Shown: positions 34,083 through 42,362, counted from the stretch's first letter. The stretch: DNA of 61,658 bases from Oscillospiraceae bacterium (GCA_031269595.1 JAISYX010000021.1:1-61658), one strand, 5' to 3'. Made by a program: numbers and translations. The notes: generated by a model from the letters alone, not told the origin.

Positions 34083-36539
34083 ATGTCCAACCCAGTATCA
34101 ACCCCCGCCCTGCTTTTGCCTGTGGCGGTTATAAATGATAAGGTCTTCTTTCCCCACACTCAGGCGGCCTTTGACATTCCCCTTAACGCCTCGGCATCAG
34201 CGTTTCAAAACGCCATGGCCAACGGTAAGTTCATCTTTTTAAGCCTTGCAAGGCAGCAGGAGCAGCCCAATACGCAATCCTTTTACACCTTAGGCACAGT
34301 TGCCAAGGTGCTGGAGCTGCACAAGCGTGAGGGCTTTGATATTTGCGCCGTCAAGGTGGAGATACTCTACAGGGCGGAGTTAACCGAGATTTTAGGCGAA
34401 AGCCCCCATATCTATGCAAAGATACTCCGCCGTGAGGAGGAAAATGACCTCACCCCGCTGGAGGAGGTCTCCTTTGCCCGAGTTCTGCGCAAAAAGGCAG
34501 GAATGTACTCCAACGCAGTGCGGGGTCTCCCCCGTGACTTCTTCGAAAAGGCCTGCCGTATACGCTCTGTCGCCAAGCTTACCGATTACATCATATCCTA
34601 TGTATACTGTGATGCCGGCCTTAAACAGGATTTTCTATGGAATTTTAACGTGCGCAGGCGTGCAAGCGAGCTTATCGCCTTTTTGCAGTCTGAGCTTAAC
34701 AGCTTACAGCTTGAACAGGAGATAGAGGGCAAGCTAAAGCTGCGCATGGATAAGAATCAGCGTGACTATCAATTGCGTGAAAAAATGAATGTCATAGCCA
34801 AGGAGCTGGGCGAGGAGGAGAGCGCAAGGCAGGAGCTGGAGCGTTATCGTGAGCGCATTGCCGAGCTTGCCTTTGCCCCTGAAATAGAAGAAAAGCTGCT
34901 GCGGGAGTGCAATAGGCTCTCTAAACTGCAATTTTCCTCTGCCGAGGCAGGAGTTTTGCGCACCTATCTGGATACCTGCCTGGGTCTTCCTTGGGGTGTG
35001 CAAACAGAGGAGAGGCTGGACGTAAAGCGTGCGGCCAAGCAGCTTGATAAAGACCACTACGGCATGGAAAAGGTCAAGGAGCGCATACTTGAAATGATAG
35101 CCGTGCGCAAGCTCGCCCCCGACATAACAGGGCAGATACTCTGCCTTGCAGGGCCTCCTGGGGTTGGCAAAACCTCCATTGCAAAATCTGTGGCGGCTGC
35201 ACTTAACCGCAGCTTTGTGCGCATTGCACTGGGCGGTGTGCATGACGAGGCGGAGCTTAGAGGCCACCGCAAAACCTATATAGGCTCTATGCCCGGGCGC
35301 ATTATAGATGCAATCAAGCAGGCTGGCAGCACCAATCCGCTTATCCTGCTGGATGAGGTGGATAAATTGGGCAGCGATTATAAAGGAGACCCCTCCTCTG
35401 CTCTGCTGGAGGTGCTTGACGGCGAGCAAAACAGCACCTTTACCGACCATTATCTGGACATCCCCTTTGATTTAAGCAAGGTTCTGTTCATAACAACAGC
35501 CAACGACGCTTACGCTATCCCCGCCCCTCTGCTGGACAGAATGGAGATAATCACCCTGCCAAGCTATACTATAGAAGAAAAGCTGAGCATAGCCAAGCGT
35601 CATCTTATAAAAAAACAGCTAAAACGCCACGGCTTAAGCTCAGAGCAACTTAAAATAACCGATAAAGCCATAAAAGAGATAATCGAGGGCTACACTCTGG
35701 AGGCAGGAGTGCGAAATCTGGAGCGCAAGCTGGCCTCTGTGTGCCGCAAAACTGCAAAGAGCATAGTGGAGGGTGAGGCCGAGAGCATAAGGCTCACTCC
35801 CGCCACGGTTAAGGAGCTGCTGGGTGCACGCAAATTTAAGCCGGAGAGCAAGGCTAAAAAGCCCTTAGTTGGCGTTGTAAACGGTCTTGCATGGACCTCC
35901 GCAGGGGGCACTCTGCTGGAGATAGAGGCCTCTGCCATAAAGGGCAGCGGCAAGCTGCAGCTAACAGGCAATCTGGGCGACGTAATGCGGGAATCCGCAA
36001 TGGCAGCAATAACCTTTGTGCGCAGCCGTGCTGAGGAATACGGCATAGATCCAAGCTTTTACGAGAACACAGATATACACATACACGCCCCCGAGGGCGC
36101 AATCCCCAAGGACGGCCCCTCAGCCGGCATAACAATGGCCACAGCCATAGTCTCTGCCTTAACGGGCATTCCAGTGCGCAACGACGTGGCCATGACAGGT
36201 GAGATTTCGCTTAGAGGCAGAGTTATGCCCATAGGCGGCCTTAGAGAAAAGAGCATGGCAGCTTATATGAACGGCATAAAGCGTGTAATTATCCCATCAG
36301 AAAACCTCCCCGATTTAGAGGAGGCCTCACAGACAGTGCGTTCATCCCTTGAGTTCATCCCGGCGGAATACGCCGATACAGCAATAGAAAAGGCACTAAT
36401 AACAGCTCCCGTACGCAGCAGGGTAATACAGCTTGAATGCAGCGATACCGCAATAGCGGCCTCCGCCCCCCTGTGCACAGACAACATAATACCAAAGGAT
36501 GCAGGTGAATTAAGTGAAAACGGAAACAGCACAGTTTGA
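34083..36539 (+). CDS. lon: ATP-dependent protease Lon
   Basis: The 818-residue LonA protease has an N-terminal substrate-recognition domain and a coiled-coil (approx. 205-280). The AAA+ module has Walker [10 protein letters not shown] and Walker [11 protein letters not shown]. The C-terminal Ser-Lys protease has the catalytic Ser in PKDGPSAG and the Lys in [10 protein letters not shown]. It degrades damaged and short-lived regulatory proteins in the cytoplasm, including many antitoxins. The ATG has GGAGG eight bases upstream. Its end overlaps ysxC by 26 bases, the conserved lon-ysxC order of Firmicutes. Confidence 0.97.
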   Translation: MSNPVSTPALLLPVAVINDKVFFPHTQAAFDIPLNASASAFQNAMANGKFIFLSLARQQEQPNTQSFYTLGTVAKVLELHKREGFDICAVKVEILYRAELTEILGESPHIYAKILRREEENDLTPLEEVSFARVLRKKAGMYSNAVRGLPRDFFEKACRIRSVAKLTDYIISYVYCDAGLKQDFLWNFNVRRRASELIAFLQSELNSLQLEQEIEGKLKLRMDKNQRDYQLREKMNVIAKELGEEESARQELERYRERIAELAFAPEIEEKLLRECNRLSKLQFSSAEAGVLRTYLDTCLGLPWGVQTEERLDVKRAAKQLDKDHYGMEKVKERILEMIAVRKLAPDITGQILCLAGPPGVGKTSIAKSVAAALNRSFVRIALGGVHDEAELRGHRKTYIGSMPGRIIDAIKQAGSTNPLILLDEVDKLGSDYKGDPSSALLEVLDGEQNSTFTDHYLDIPFDLSKVLFITTANDAYAIPAPLLDRMEIITLPSYTIEEKLSIAKRHLIKKQLKRHGLSSEQLKITDKAIKEIIEGYTLEAGVRNLERKLASVCRKTAKSIVEGEAESIRLTPATVKELLGARKFKPESKAKKPLVGVVNGLAWTSAGGTLLEIEASAIKGSGKLQLTGNLGDVMRESAMAAITFVRSRAEEYGIDPSFYENTDIHIHAPEGAIPKDGPSAGITMATAIVSALTGIPVRNDVAMTGEISLRGRVMPIGGLREKSMAAYMNGIKRVIIPSENLPDLEEASQTVRSSLEFIPAEYADTAIEKALITAPVRSRVIQLECSDTAIAASAPLCTDNIIPKDAGELSENGNSTV

Positions 36540-37101
36540 GGCTGCGGCAGGCTTAGCAAAGCAGCTTCTCCCGCCGGAGCTCCCCGAGATAGTCTTTGCG
36601 GGACGCTCAAACGTGGGTAAATCCTCGTTAATCAATAAGATTTTAAATCGCAAGTCCCTTGCCAGAACAAGCGCACAGCCCGGAAAGACAGCTACAATCA
36701 ACTTCTACAGGCTCTCAACTCTGCGCTTGGTGGATTTGCCAGGCTATGGCTTTGCAAGGGTCTCACACAGCGAAAAGAAGCGTTGGGGTGAGCTGATAGA
36801 GGGCTATTTTAATCAGGAGCGGCCAATCAAGCTGGTTATCCAGCTCATAGACGCAAGGCATACGCCCTCAGCAGATGATTTAACCATGCTGGATTACCTG
36901 CGTCAAATAGGCCATAGCTACCTAATAGCTCTAACCAAAATAGATAAGCTTAACAAGGGTGAGCGTGCAGAGCGGCTCGCCCTGTTCCCTCATGAGCTGG
37001 GGGAAATCGATACAGAGCGCATAGTGCCCTTCTCTGCTGTAACAGGCGAGGGAGCTGAGGTAATTCGTGAGTTGATAGAGGAAGCTGTATCTAATGTATA
37101 A
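36514..37101 (+). CDS. ysxC: Ribosome-biogenesis GTP-binding protein YsxC/EngB
   Basis: The 195-residue TrmE-Era-family GTPase is needed for assembly of the large ribosomal subunit. G1 is GRSNVGKS, G2 includes the Thr of GKTATINFY, G3 is DLPGYG and G4 TKIDK. The start is a GTG with AGGTGA upstream. It overlaps lon by 26 bases and is co-transcribed and coupled. After its stop a half-copy of a GTAGGGGC repeat (37120-37142) follows. Confidence 0.96.
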   Translation: MKTETAQFEAAAGLAKQLLPPELPEIVFAGRSNVGKSSLINKILNRKSLARTSAQPGKTATINFYRLSTLRLVDLPGYGFARVSHSEKKRWGELIEGYFNQERPIKLVIQLIDARHTPSADDLTMLDYLRQIGHSYLIALTKIDKLNKGERAERLALFPHELGEIDTERIVPFSAVTGEGAEVIRELIEEAVSNV

Positions 37102-37119
37102 TGTATAATTAAATGGTTC

Positions 37120-37142
37120 GTAGGGGCGAATTGTATTCGCCC
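37120..37142 (+). repeat. GTAGGGGC repeat fragment, R5
   Basis: GTAGGGGCGAATTGTATTCGCCC begins like R1-R4 but forms its own small palindrome (GGGCGAAT/ATTCGCCC). It lies just downstream of ysxC and could act as a weak terminator. Confidence 0.6.
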
Positions 37143-37213
37143 GCAGGTTGAGCAGAAAAGCTGCAATTCAAGGGACGTTTAGCTTCCGGCATCTGATTAG
37201 TTAATTCTAAATA

Positions 37214-37242
37214 TTGACATATTCCCACAAGCTTGCTATAAT
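37214..37242 (+). promoter_or_regulatory. Promoter of the small hydrophobic peptide (toxin) RNA
   Basis: A perfect TTGACA (37214-37219), a 17-base spacer and a perfect TATAAT (37237-37242). Transcription should start near 37249. Confidence 0.85.
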
Positions 37243-37306
37243 GTAGACTCAAGGAAATCGGATTATAGCAAAGGCGGTTGTCACTCCTTTAAAAGGGGGT
37301 GGTAAA

Positions 37307-37369
37307 ATGAAGAAGATCAAACTTCTTATTTTGCTGTTATCTTTAGTTATTTTGTTTTTAGACGATTAA
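37307..37369 (+). CDS. 20-residue hydrophobic peptide, candidate type I toxin
   Basis: The peptide runs MKKIKLLILLL to LFLDD: three Lys at the front, about 14 hydrophobic residues and two Asp at the end, enough for one short membrane helix. The ribosome site GGGGGTGG (37295-37302) is very strong but can be covered by CACTCCTT (37282-37289) in an 8-bp hairpin. A terminator follows 10 bases after the stop. A second consensus promoter faces it from 37500, so an antisense RNA runs into its 3' end. Small size, strong promoter, hidden ribosome site and convergent RNA are the hallmarks of type I toxins (TxpA/BsrG/Fst-like). The exact family is not recognised. Confidence 0.7.
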   Translation: MKKIKLLILLLSLVILFLDD

Positions 37370-37374
37370 TTAAA

Positions 37375-37466
37375 GTTTAACGCCGCCTGTTGATCTAGAA
37401 CAGACGGCGTATTTTGTGCTTTCTCGTATTCGGACAACCGCTTTATAAACATTCGGTTTCCTTGTG
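37375..37466 (-). ncRNA. Candidate antisense RNA of the type I locus
   Basis: It is predicted from the perfect minus-strand promoter at 37472-37500 and the hairpin at 37380-37410. It would overlap at least the terminator end of the toxin RNA, and more if it reads through. Its first ~35 bases (CAAGGAAACCGAAT... AAAGCGGTTGTC) closely match the first bases of the toxin RNA (CAAGGAAATCGGAT... AAGGCGGTTGTC), so the locus is flanked by inverted repeats. A 28-codon frame inside it is judged non-coding. Confidence 0.6.
37380..37416. terminator. Shared bidirectional terminator of the type I locus
   Basis: ACGCCGCCTGTT (37380-37391) pairs with AACAGACGGCGT (37399-37410) with one mismatch on the plus strand (a G-U pair on the minus strand), followed by ATTTTG. 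On the minus strand it is followed by TAAACTTTAATT, so termination there may be partial. Confidence 0.75.
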
Positions 37467-37471
37467 CTATT

Positions 37472-37500
37472 ATTATACCCTGATTTTATAATTATGTCAA
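37472..37500 (-). promoter_or_regulatory. Promoter of the antisense RNA
   Basis: A perfect TTGACA (37495-37500), a 17-base spacer and a perfect TATAAT (37472-37477) on the minus strand, with no minus-strand gene within several kilobases. Confidence 0.85.
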
Positions 37501-37650
37501 CTGTTTTTTATTAAAAACCCGCCCAAATCTTAGGTCATAAATTTTTTACCACATAGCCACACAATCCTCTTGAAAATCTCAACAAAATGTGCTATAATAT
37601 TTTAGATTAACATAAATATAGAGCTATTTTAGCTTAAAAATCAAGATTAA
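37501..37650. other. AT-rich spacer upstream of pduL
   Basis: No gene is seen. The spacer holds the pduL promoter (37570-37598) and the start of its leader, which then enters the structured repeat E2. Confidence 0.6.
37570..37598 (+). promoter_or_regulatory. Promoter of pduL
   Basis: TTGAAA (37570-37575), a 17-base spacer and TATAAT (37593-37598). It places the structured repeat E2 inside the pduL 5' leader of about 120 bases. Confidence 0.7.
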
Positions 37651-37722
37651 GAAAGGTAGAGATGCAGGCACAGCATACTGTTGGTATGCGGTTCTTGCGG
37701 TGCTGTCTCTAACACATGGTGT
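37651..37722 (+). repeat. Structured repeat, copy E2, in the pduL leader
   Basis: GGTAGAGATGCAGGCACA, then a GCATAC/GTATGC hairpin, TTCTTGCGGTGCTGT and the terminal hairpin AACACATGGTGT. TAGAGA pairs with TCTCTA across the element. The only ribosome-site-like bases for pduL (GGTG) lie in the 3' arm of the terminal hairpin. Confidence 0.75.
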
Positions 37723-37726
37723 CAAA

Positions 37727-38296
37727 ATGAAAATATTAGTCGAAACCTCCGCACGTCACGCACATCTTTCACAGGCAGATTTAGAAACGCTCTTCGGTGC
37801 AGGCTATGCACTTACCAATAAGAAGGATTTATCTCAGCCCGGGCAGTTTGCCTGCTTTGAGCGTGTTGACCTTGTAGGTCCTAAGGGCACTATTGCCGGA
37901 GTTTCTATACTCGGCCCTGTGCGCCCCTCCTCTCAGGTTGAGCTAAGCCTTACAGATGCCCGCAAGATAGGTATCTCCGCCCCTATACGTGAATCAGGCG
38001 ACATAGCCGGAACCCCAGGCGGCAAGCTGGTTGGCCCTAAAGGAGAGGTTGAAATCTCAGAGGGAGTTATCGCCGCAAAGAGACACATACACTTAACCCC
38101 CGCAGATGCCGCAAATTTCGGCCTTGCGGACAAGCAAATTGTGGAGGTTAAAATAAGCACACCAGAGCGCACAACCACCTATGGTGATGTTGTTTGCCGT
38201 GTTAATCCCAACTTTGCCGCCGCAATGCATATAGATACAGATGAATCTAACGCAGCGGGCATAAACGGCAGCATCGAGGGTGAGATTATAGTCTAA
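37727..38296 (+). CDS. pduL: Phosphate propanoyltransferase / phosphotransacetylase PduL
   Basis: The 189-residue enzyme belongs to the PduL family, which exchanges CoA and phosphate on acyl groups (acetyl-CoA to acetyl-phosphate) and is unrelated to Pta. Two zinc-binding barrel halves are visible, with SARHAHLS at the start, AAKRHIHLTPADA in the middle and MHIDTDESNAAG at the end. There is no encapsulation peptide and no microcompartment gene nearby, so it probably serves general acetate fermentation together with AdhE. The ATG at 37727 is chosen because the family begins MxxxVETSARHAHLS; there is no normal ribosome site. Confidence 0.92.
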   Translation: MKILVETSARHAHLSQADLETLFGAGYALTNKKDLSQPGQFACFERVDLVGPKGTIAGVSILGPVRPSSQVELSLTDARKIGISAPIRESGDIAGTPGGKLVGPKGEVEISEGVIAAKRHIHLTPADAANFGLADKQIVEVKISTPERTTTYGDVVCRVNPNFAAAMHIDTDESNAAGINGSIEGEIIV

Positions 38297-38324
38297 TTTG
38301 CATGAATATGGAGGTTGTTTTTTT

Positions 38325-39260
38325 ATGAGCTCGCACGATAAACCACCTGTCAAAATAAACAAGGTTTCACTAATAATTTTAGCTGTTTTTCTGGTTGCAA
38401 CTACGGCTTTTTCTGTTTTTCTGTGCTTTCAGGGCGACCTTTTAAAATTTACGCCTACACAAAACCCTCCAAGCTCCTCAGTGCAGCCGGAATTCACCGA
38501 AGACCCGCTGGCCTCCTCCTCAAAAGAGGAAAGGCAGCGCATAACCCTTGAATTTCCTTATTTTATAGAGATAGATAAGGGTGCGCAGATATGCACAATA
38601 TTCACAACAGATGAAGACGGCTATTACAAAAAGGTTGTGCGATACATACCAATCTCATCGGGAGTTAACGATAACAAGCTGCCCGACGGCTACTACAAAA
38701 GCAAAGAAACCAAGCACGAGTGGCAGAATATGTTCACTCTCGGCGAGCCTATCTACTGCCAGTACACCACCAGAATAACAGGCAATTTCCTGTTCCACTC
38801 CCCGCCCTACCGTGCTCCCCGCCCCTCCGCAATCAATGTGAGCGGCTATAACAGGCTGGGCACAAGGGCTTCCGGCGGCTGCGTGCGCATGTCCGTTGAA
38901 AACGCCAAGTGGATATTTGATAAAATCAACCCCGGCACTACAATACATGTTGTTAAAGGCCCCGAAAGGCCTGATCTGCTTGCAAGCATACTGCCGCCCA
39001 AGCTGGAGGCAGGCGCAAAGTATGACCCAAGCGACCCAGATGTAAACAATCCTGCCTTCAAATCAATGTATCCCAACCCTGACCCTGAGCCCGACCCATA
39101 CGCAGAGCCTAAGCTGGGAGACATTACCTACAATAAGGATATACCCGTAACCCCGCAAACAACCAAGACCACTCAGGATGCGGGCGGCGACTCTTCAAAG
39201 GACAGCAACTCTTCAAAAGATACAACTTCATCAAAGGAAGAGGTGCTGACCTCAAGCTAA
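38325..39260 (+). CDS. L,D-transpeptidase (YkuD family), membrane-anchored
   Basis: The gene encodes 311 residues from the ATG at 38325 (GGAGG at 38310-38314). A membrane anchor (approx. 14-35) is followed by a Pro/Ser linker, then the YkuD domain (approx. 70-220) with the active-site His in FLFHSPPY and the catalytic Cys in ASGGCVRMS. A long C-terminal region rich in Pro, Asp, Ser, Thr and Lys follows (from about 235). It would form 3-3 crosslinks in peptidoglycan or attach proteins to it. It follows pduL by 28 bases and may share its transcript. Confidence 0.92.
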   Translation: MSSHDKPPVKINKVSLIILAVFLVATTAFSVFLCFQGDLLKFTPTQNPPSSSVQPEFTEDPLASSSKEERQRITLEFPYFIEIDKGAQICTIFTTDEDGYYKKVVRYIPISSGVNDNKLPDGYYKSKETKHEWQNMFTLGEPIYCQYTTRITGNFLFHSPPYRAPRPSAINVSGYNRLGTRASGGCVRMSVENAKWIFDKINPGTTIHVVKGPERPDLLASILPPKLEAGAKYDPSDPDVNNPAFKSMYPNPDPEPDPYAEPKLGDITYNKDIPVTPQTTKTTQDAGGDSSKDSNSSKDTTSSKEEVLTSS

Positions 39261-39366
39261 ATTCACGTTTTCACTCAATAACTTACAATCGGTTACAAAG
39301 GTTTACGTTCATTTTTGTGCATTTAGTAGTTTCGCTTGTCTGTTTTGACTATTTTGCTTAGTGCTA

Positions 39367-39395
39367 TTGCTTTTTTCGGCATTTTGCATTATAAT
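39367..39395 (+). promoter_or_regulatory. Promoter of the Thr-rich surface protein gene
   Basis: TTGCTT (39367-39372), a 17-base spacer and TATAAT (39390-39395). Confidence 0.6.
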
Positions 39396-39427
39396 TTATT
39401 ATAAAAAGAAGTAGGGAGAATATTAAA

Positions 39428-40651
39428 ATGAAAAGATTAATATCACTTTTAAGCGTTGCGGCTTTGCTTTTGGCTTCGGCTGTTTGCATAGGCGCAGGTG
39501 CTGCCGGCACTAGTGTTGACAGCTTTGAAACTCTTAAGGCCGTTCTTCTCGGGGGAGAAAAGAACATCACCTTAAGCGCAAATGTAGGCTCTATTGAGGG
39601 GCTTACGCTCACAGGCGGCAATTATGTCATTGATTTAAACGGCAAGAATTTAATTCTTCCCAGCTTTACTCTGGGTGCAAAAACCGAGCTTACAGTCTTG
39701 GATGCCTCAGGCAATGCAGGCGTGTTCAAGTCTCCTGTTGTAACTATTCCTGAGGGCTCTAAGTTCATCTTAGATAGCGGCATAGCTCAGCTTGATGAGG
39801 TTATCAACGTTGGAGCGTTTATTATCAACGGCGGCTCTGTCAGCACAGCAGCAGGCGGGCAGCCAAACTTCCGCATTGCGCCCACAAACACTAAGGGAGA
39901 GGCTCTTGTGCCCTACCCTATTACCGGCTCTGTCCCCAACGAAACCTACACCGCAAACATCAAATCATCCTTGGGTGATTACACCTACAATGCCTCCTTT
40001 GACTCTGCTTCAAAGAGCTATTTGTATGTTCCTGTAGGCAGCTTTATTCCTGCGGTTGCTAAAATAGAAAACTTAAACAGCAGCTCTATTGTAGCAAATG
40101 AAGGCAAGAACAGCTCTGTTACAGTGTCTGTATCTGGCAATCCCGTTCCCCGTGTATCTGTTACAGGGGTTGAGGGCATCACCTATGACGCTGACAGAGG
40201 CAAGATTTTAATCTCCTCTGCCTTGTCTGCAAATGAATATACCATTACTGTAAAAGCTTGGAACGGCTTTACATTAGCCAGCAAAACCCTTAAGGTTGTA
40301 ATTCAGGGTGCTCCAAGCGGTGTTGATGACACCACAACAAGCACAACCTCAGGCAACCCAGCCACCCCCACAGATGCTACAACCACAGGCACTGGCACTA
40401 CAACAGCAGGCTCAACCACCATTAATCCAAGCGCAACCACTACAGCCAATACAAGCTATGTTTACACTTACACAAACCCCACAACCAAGGTTGCAACCAC
40501 ATACGGCGGAACAACTACAGGTAAGGGCCCCGCAACAGGAGATTCAGCAGCACCTTATATCTTTGTTATAATGCTGCTGCTTATCAGCTCTGCTTGTGTT
40601 TGGTTCTTGTTAAAAGAGCAAAAAACCCCTGAAGATGGTTCTGCTCAGTAG
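39428..40651 (+). CDS. Secreted surface protein with Thr-rich stalk and TGD wall-sorting-like tail
   Basis: The 407-residue protein has a signal peptide (1-26). A beta-rich domain (approx. 30-170) looks like a pectate-lyase-type or parallel-beta region (YVIDLNGKNLILP, FIINGGSVST). An Ig-like domain follows (approx. 210-295), then a Thr/Ser/Pro/Ala stalk (approx. 298-365), GKGPATGD, a membrane helix and a charged tail. The tail is built like those of the two giant proteins in this window, so all are probably anchored by the same enzyme. Ligand and function are unknown. Confidence 0.82.
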   Translation: MKRLISLLSVAALLLASAVCIGAGAAGTSVDSFETLKAVLLGGEKNITLSANVGSIEGLTLTGGNYVIDLNGKNLILPSFTLGAKTELTVLDASGNAGVFKSPVVTIPEGSKFILDSGIAQLDEVINVGAFIINGGSVSTAAGGQPNFRIAPTNTKGEALVPYPITGSVPNETYTANIKSSLGDYTYNASFDSASKSYLYVPVGSFIPAVAKIENLNSSSIVANEGKNSSVTVSVSGNPVPRVSVTGVEGITYDADRGKILISSALSANEYTITVKAWNGFTLASKTLKVVIQGAPSGVDDTTTSTTSGNPATPTDATTTGTGTTTAGSTTINPSATTTANTSYVYTYTNPTTKVATTYGGTTTGKGPATGDSAAPYIFVIMLLLISSACVWFLLKEQKTPEDGSAQ

Positions 40652-40666
40652 CTTATTGATGATTTT

Positions 40667-40701
40667 CCGCCCGTGTTTTAAAAACTCGGGCGGTATTTTT
40701 T
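40667..40701 (+). terminator. Terminator after the Thr-rich surface protein gene
   Basis: CCGCCCG (40667-40673) pairs with CGGGCGG (40687-40693), with the loop closed further by A/T pairs, and is followed by TATTTTTTT. Confidence 0.88.
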
Positions 40702-40710
40702 TATTTAGTC

Positions 40711-40739
40711 TTGACTTAAAGGCCATAAACATGTAAAAT
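40711..40739 (+). promoter_or_regulatory. Promoter of the DUF1292 gene
   Basis: TTGACT (40711-40716), a 17-base spacer and TAAAAT (40734-40739). Confidence 0.75.
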
Positions 40740-40770
40740 ATAATATATATCAGCTAGGAGGATTTTACTA

Positions 40771-41067
40771 ATGGATGAAGAGTACAGCGCAGACATTATA
40801 ACCCTTGAGGACGAGGAAGGCAACAACCATGAATTTGAAATCTTGGATGCTATTGAAACAGACAATGGCCGCTATGTTGCCTTGATTCCCCTTGAACCAA
40901 GTCCGGAAGCTCTTGAAGATGACGGCACCTATTACATCTTTGAGGTTATTGCCGAGGGCGACGAAGAGCAACTGCTTGAGGTTGAGGATGAGAATCTCCT
41001 TGACGACTTGGCAAAGGTCTTTGAAAGCCGTTATGAAGAGAGCTTAGGCGAAGAGGACGAGGAATAG
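40771..41067 (+). CDS. DUF1292 (YrzB-like) protein
   Basis: The 98-residue, strongly acidic protein carries the DUF1292 pattern: DIITLEDEEGNNHEFEILDAIETDNGRYVALIP near the start and YYIFEVIAEGDEEQLLEVED later. It is widespread in Firmicutes and of unknown function. The start has AGGAGG eight bases upstream. A structured RNA gene follows directly. Confidence 0.9.
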   Translation: MDEEYSADIITLEDEEGNNHEFEILDAIETDNGRYVALIPLEPSPEALEDDGTYYIFEVIAEGDEEQLLEVEDENLLDDLAKVFESRYEESLGEEDEE

Positions 41068-41130
41068 TATCTGATAAAATGCCTGCTTGGCACGCGGACT
41101 GCACTTTTTTAACCCTACAAATATATAATT

Positions 41131-41300
41131 CGGGAGCTGGACCTAAACTCCTGCGGTGGATTGCAGACCTCCCTGCCCGCATTTGCGGCAACAGGAGGAA
41201 GGGAGCGTGAATCCGCAGGGCTGGCACCCACCTGCTTTTTAGTAGCAGGTTATGCAAAGTGCGATACGTCCAGGTGGGCAGCCCTTATTAGGGTTTAATA
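41131..41300 (+). ncRNA. Structured non-coding RNA, possibly 6S RNA
   Basis: A long rod-like fold can be drawn. The closing pairs are CTGGAC/GTCCAG with outer GGG/CCC. A central bubble has a small hairpin on its 3' side (ACCTGCT/AGCAGGT). The distal stem pairs CCTGCGG..GATT with AATCCGCAGG, CTCCCT with AGGGAG and CCGC with GCGG. TATAAT at 41124-41129 gives a start near 41134, and CCCT-TATT-AGGG followed by TTT could end it. Size (about 165 bases) and shape resemble 6S RNA, the sigma-A holoenzyme mimic. I could not confirm conserved bases, so another RNA class is possible. Confidence 0.5.
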
Positions 41301-41358
41301 ATAATTTTACGTTCAAAGGTTTGGGCTTTTGGGCGTTGTATTAAAGTGGGGAAACATC

Positions 41359-42177
41359 ATGAAATTCGACACAAAAAAGCTCAGCCTTTTGCTTGGTGCA
41401 ATCTTTTTAATTGCCGCAATTGTATTCGGTGTTATTTTTATTACATCTCTTAACAAAAATCAGGCGTCATCTGCCTCTGAGCTTGCAAAGAACACTGACA
41501 GAAGCAAGCTATGGACTAATGCCGAGCTTGAATCGCTGGGCGGTAAAAAGCTTGACGTAATAGGCCAAACGGATTTTGAACTGCTGGACTCAGGTGCATC
41601 TCTTAAAGAGATTAGCAGCTACAGGGCAGACGAAAATAACCCCGTAACTTATTACTCACCCAAAAACCCGCAAGATAACTCTTACTTTTTAAAGGTAGCT
41701 GCCTCAAATCAATATTTAGGCAAGCCTCTTTCCGATTTAAAAACAGAGGATTTAACCGCTCAGGCCAAGGATTTTAAATACGCTATCACCCACCTTTTCT
41801 CCTCTCCGCTGGAGGCCACGCCCTCCCCTGACAAAGCCAAATTTATGCTGGAATACCGCTATAGCTATCCCAGCAGCACTAAGCTGCAAAATCAGGCCAA
41901 CGGCAAAGAGGTTACAGTTTACAGCTGCCGCCTCACCGTGCTTGCTGTGGATTTAACAACAAAACAGGCTATTGAAGTGCTGAATATTATTAACGAGCCC
42001 TCTGACACATTAAAAATCTCAGATGAAAAGCTTGGCGACATTATGTATCTGGACAGCCCAAGCTTTAGCGAGGGCAGCGAAAGCTATCAATCCCTTGTTG
42101 CTTTCTTAAATTCAACAGCTGATTTCTCAGGCTTTGAAGGCGCAGATGCCAACGATTCAGATGCAGCATCGGAGTAG
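41359..42177 (+). CDS. Membrane-anchored protein of unknown function
   Basis: The gene encodes 272 residues from the ATG at 41359 (GTGGGG upstream). One N-terminal membrane helix (approx. 8-30) precedes an extracellular domain with no recognised family; Ser, Lys and Asp are frequent. The C-terminus is acidic (DANDSDAASE). It lies between the structured RNA and the tandem repeats E3/E4. E3 begins a few bases after the stop codon. Confidence 0.7.
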   Translation: MKFDTKKLSLLLGAIFLIAAIVFGVIFITSLNKNQASSASELAKNTDRSKLWTNAELESLGGKKLDVIGQTDFELLDSGASLKEISSYRADENNPVTYYSPKNPQDNSYFLKVAASNQYLGKPLSDLKTEDLTAQAKDFKYAITHLFSSPLEATPSPDKAKFMLEYRYSYPSSTKLQNQANGKEVTVYSCRLTVLAVDLTTKQAIEVLNIINEPSDTLKISDEKLGDIMYLDSPSFSEGSESYQSLVAFLNSTADFSGFEGADANDSDAASE

Positions 42178-42180
42178 CTA

Positions 42181-42270
42181 GTTGAAACCAGCATGAAAGG
42201 TAGAGACGCAGGCGCAACGGGCGAATTTATACATAATGTTGGTGTGCGAGTTCTCTAACGCATGGCGTTT
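42181..42270 (+). repeat. Structured repeat, copy E3
   Basis: GTTGAAACCAGCATGAAAGG is followed by TAGAGACGCAGGCGCAAC, a variable middle, TGTTGGTGTGCG, TCTCTA and the terminal hairpin AACGCATGGCGTT. TAGAGA/TCTCTA, CGCA/TGCG and AAC/GTT can pair in order. It is the first half of a direct tandem pair with E4. Confidence 0.8.
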
Positions 42271-42362
42271 AGTTTGAAACCAATATGAAAGGCAGAGACG
42301 CAGGCACAACAGATTCTTTTTAGTAAATTGTTGGTGTGCGGGCTCTTTAACGCATGGCGTTT
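42271..42362 (+). repeat. Structured repeat, copy E4, adjoining the trmL start codon
   Basis: It has the same layout as E3: AGTTTGAAACCAATATGAAAGG, GCAGAGACGCAGGCACAACA, then TGTTGGTGTGCG, GCTCTT and AACGCATGGCGTT. It ends five bases before the trmL ATG and leaves no ordinary ribosome binding site. Confidence 0.8.

Noticed and set aside
37375-37460. A 28-codon frame on the minus strand within the antisense RNA of the type I locus, with AAGGA upstream
   Set aside because: It runs through the shared terminator hairpin and its composition is not that of a small protein; the antisense role explains the transcript better.
42181-42362. c-di-GMP-I riboswitch suggested by GACGCAGGC in the structured repeats
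   Set aside because: The flanking stems and the tetraloop-receptor layout of that class are missing; the similarity is a short string only.
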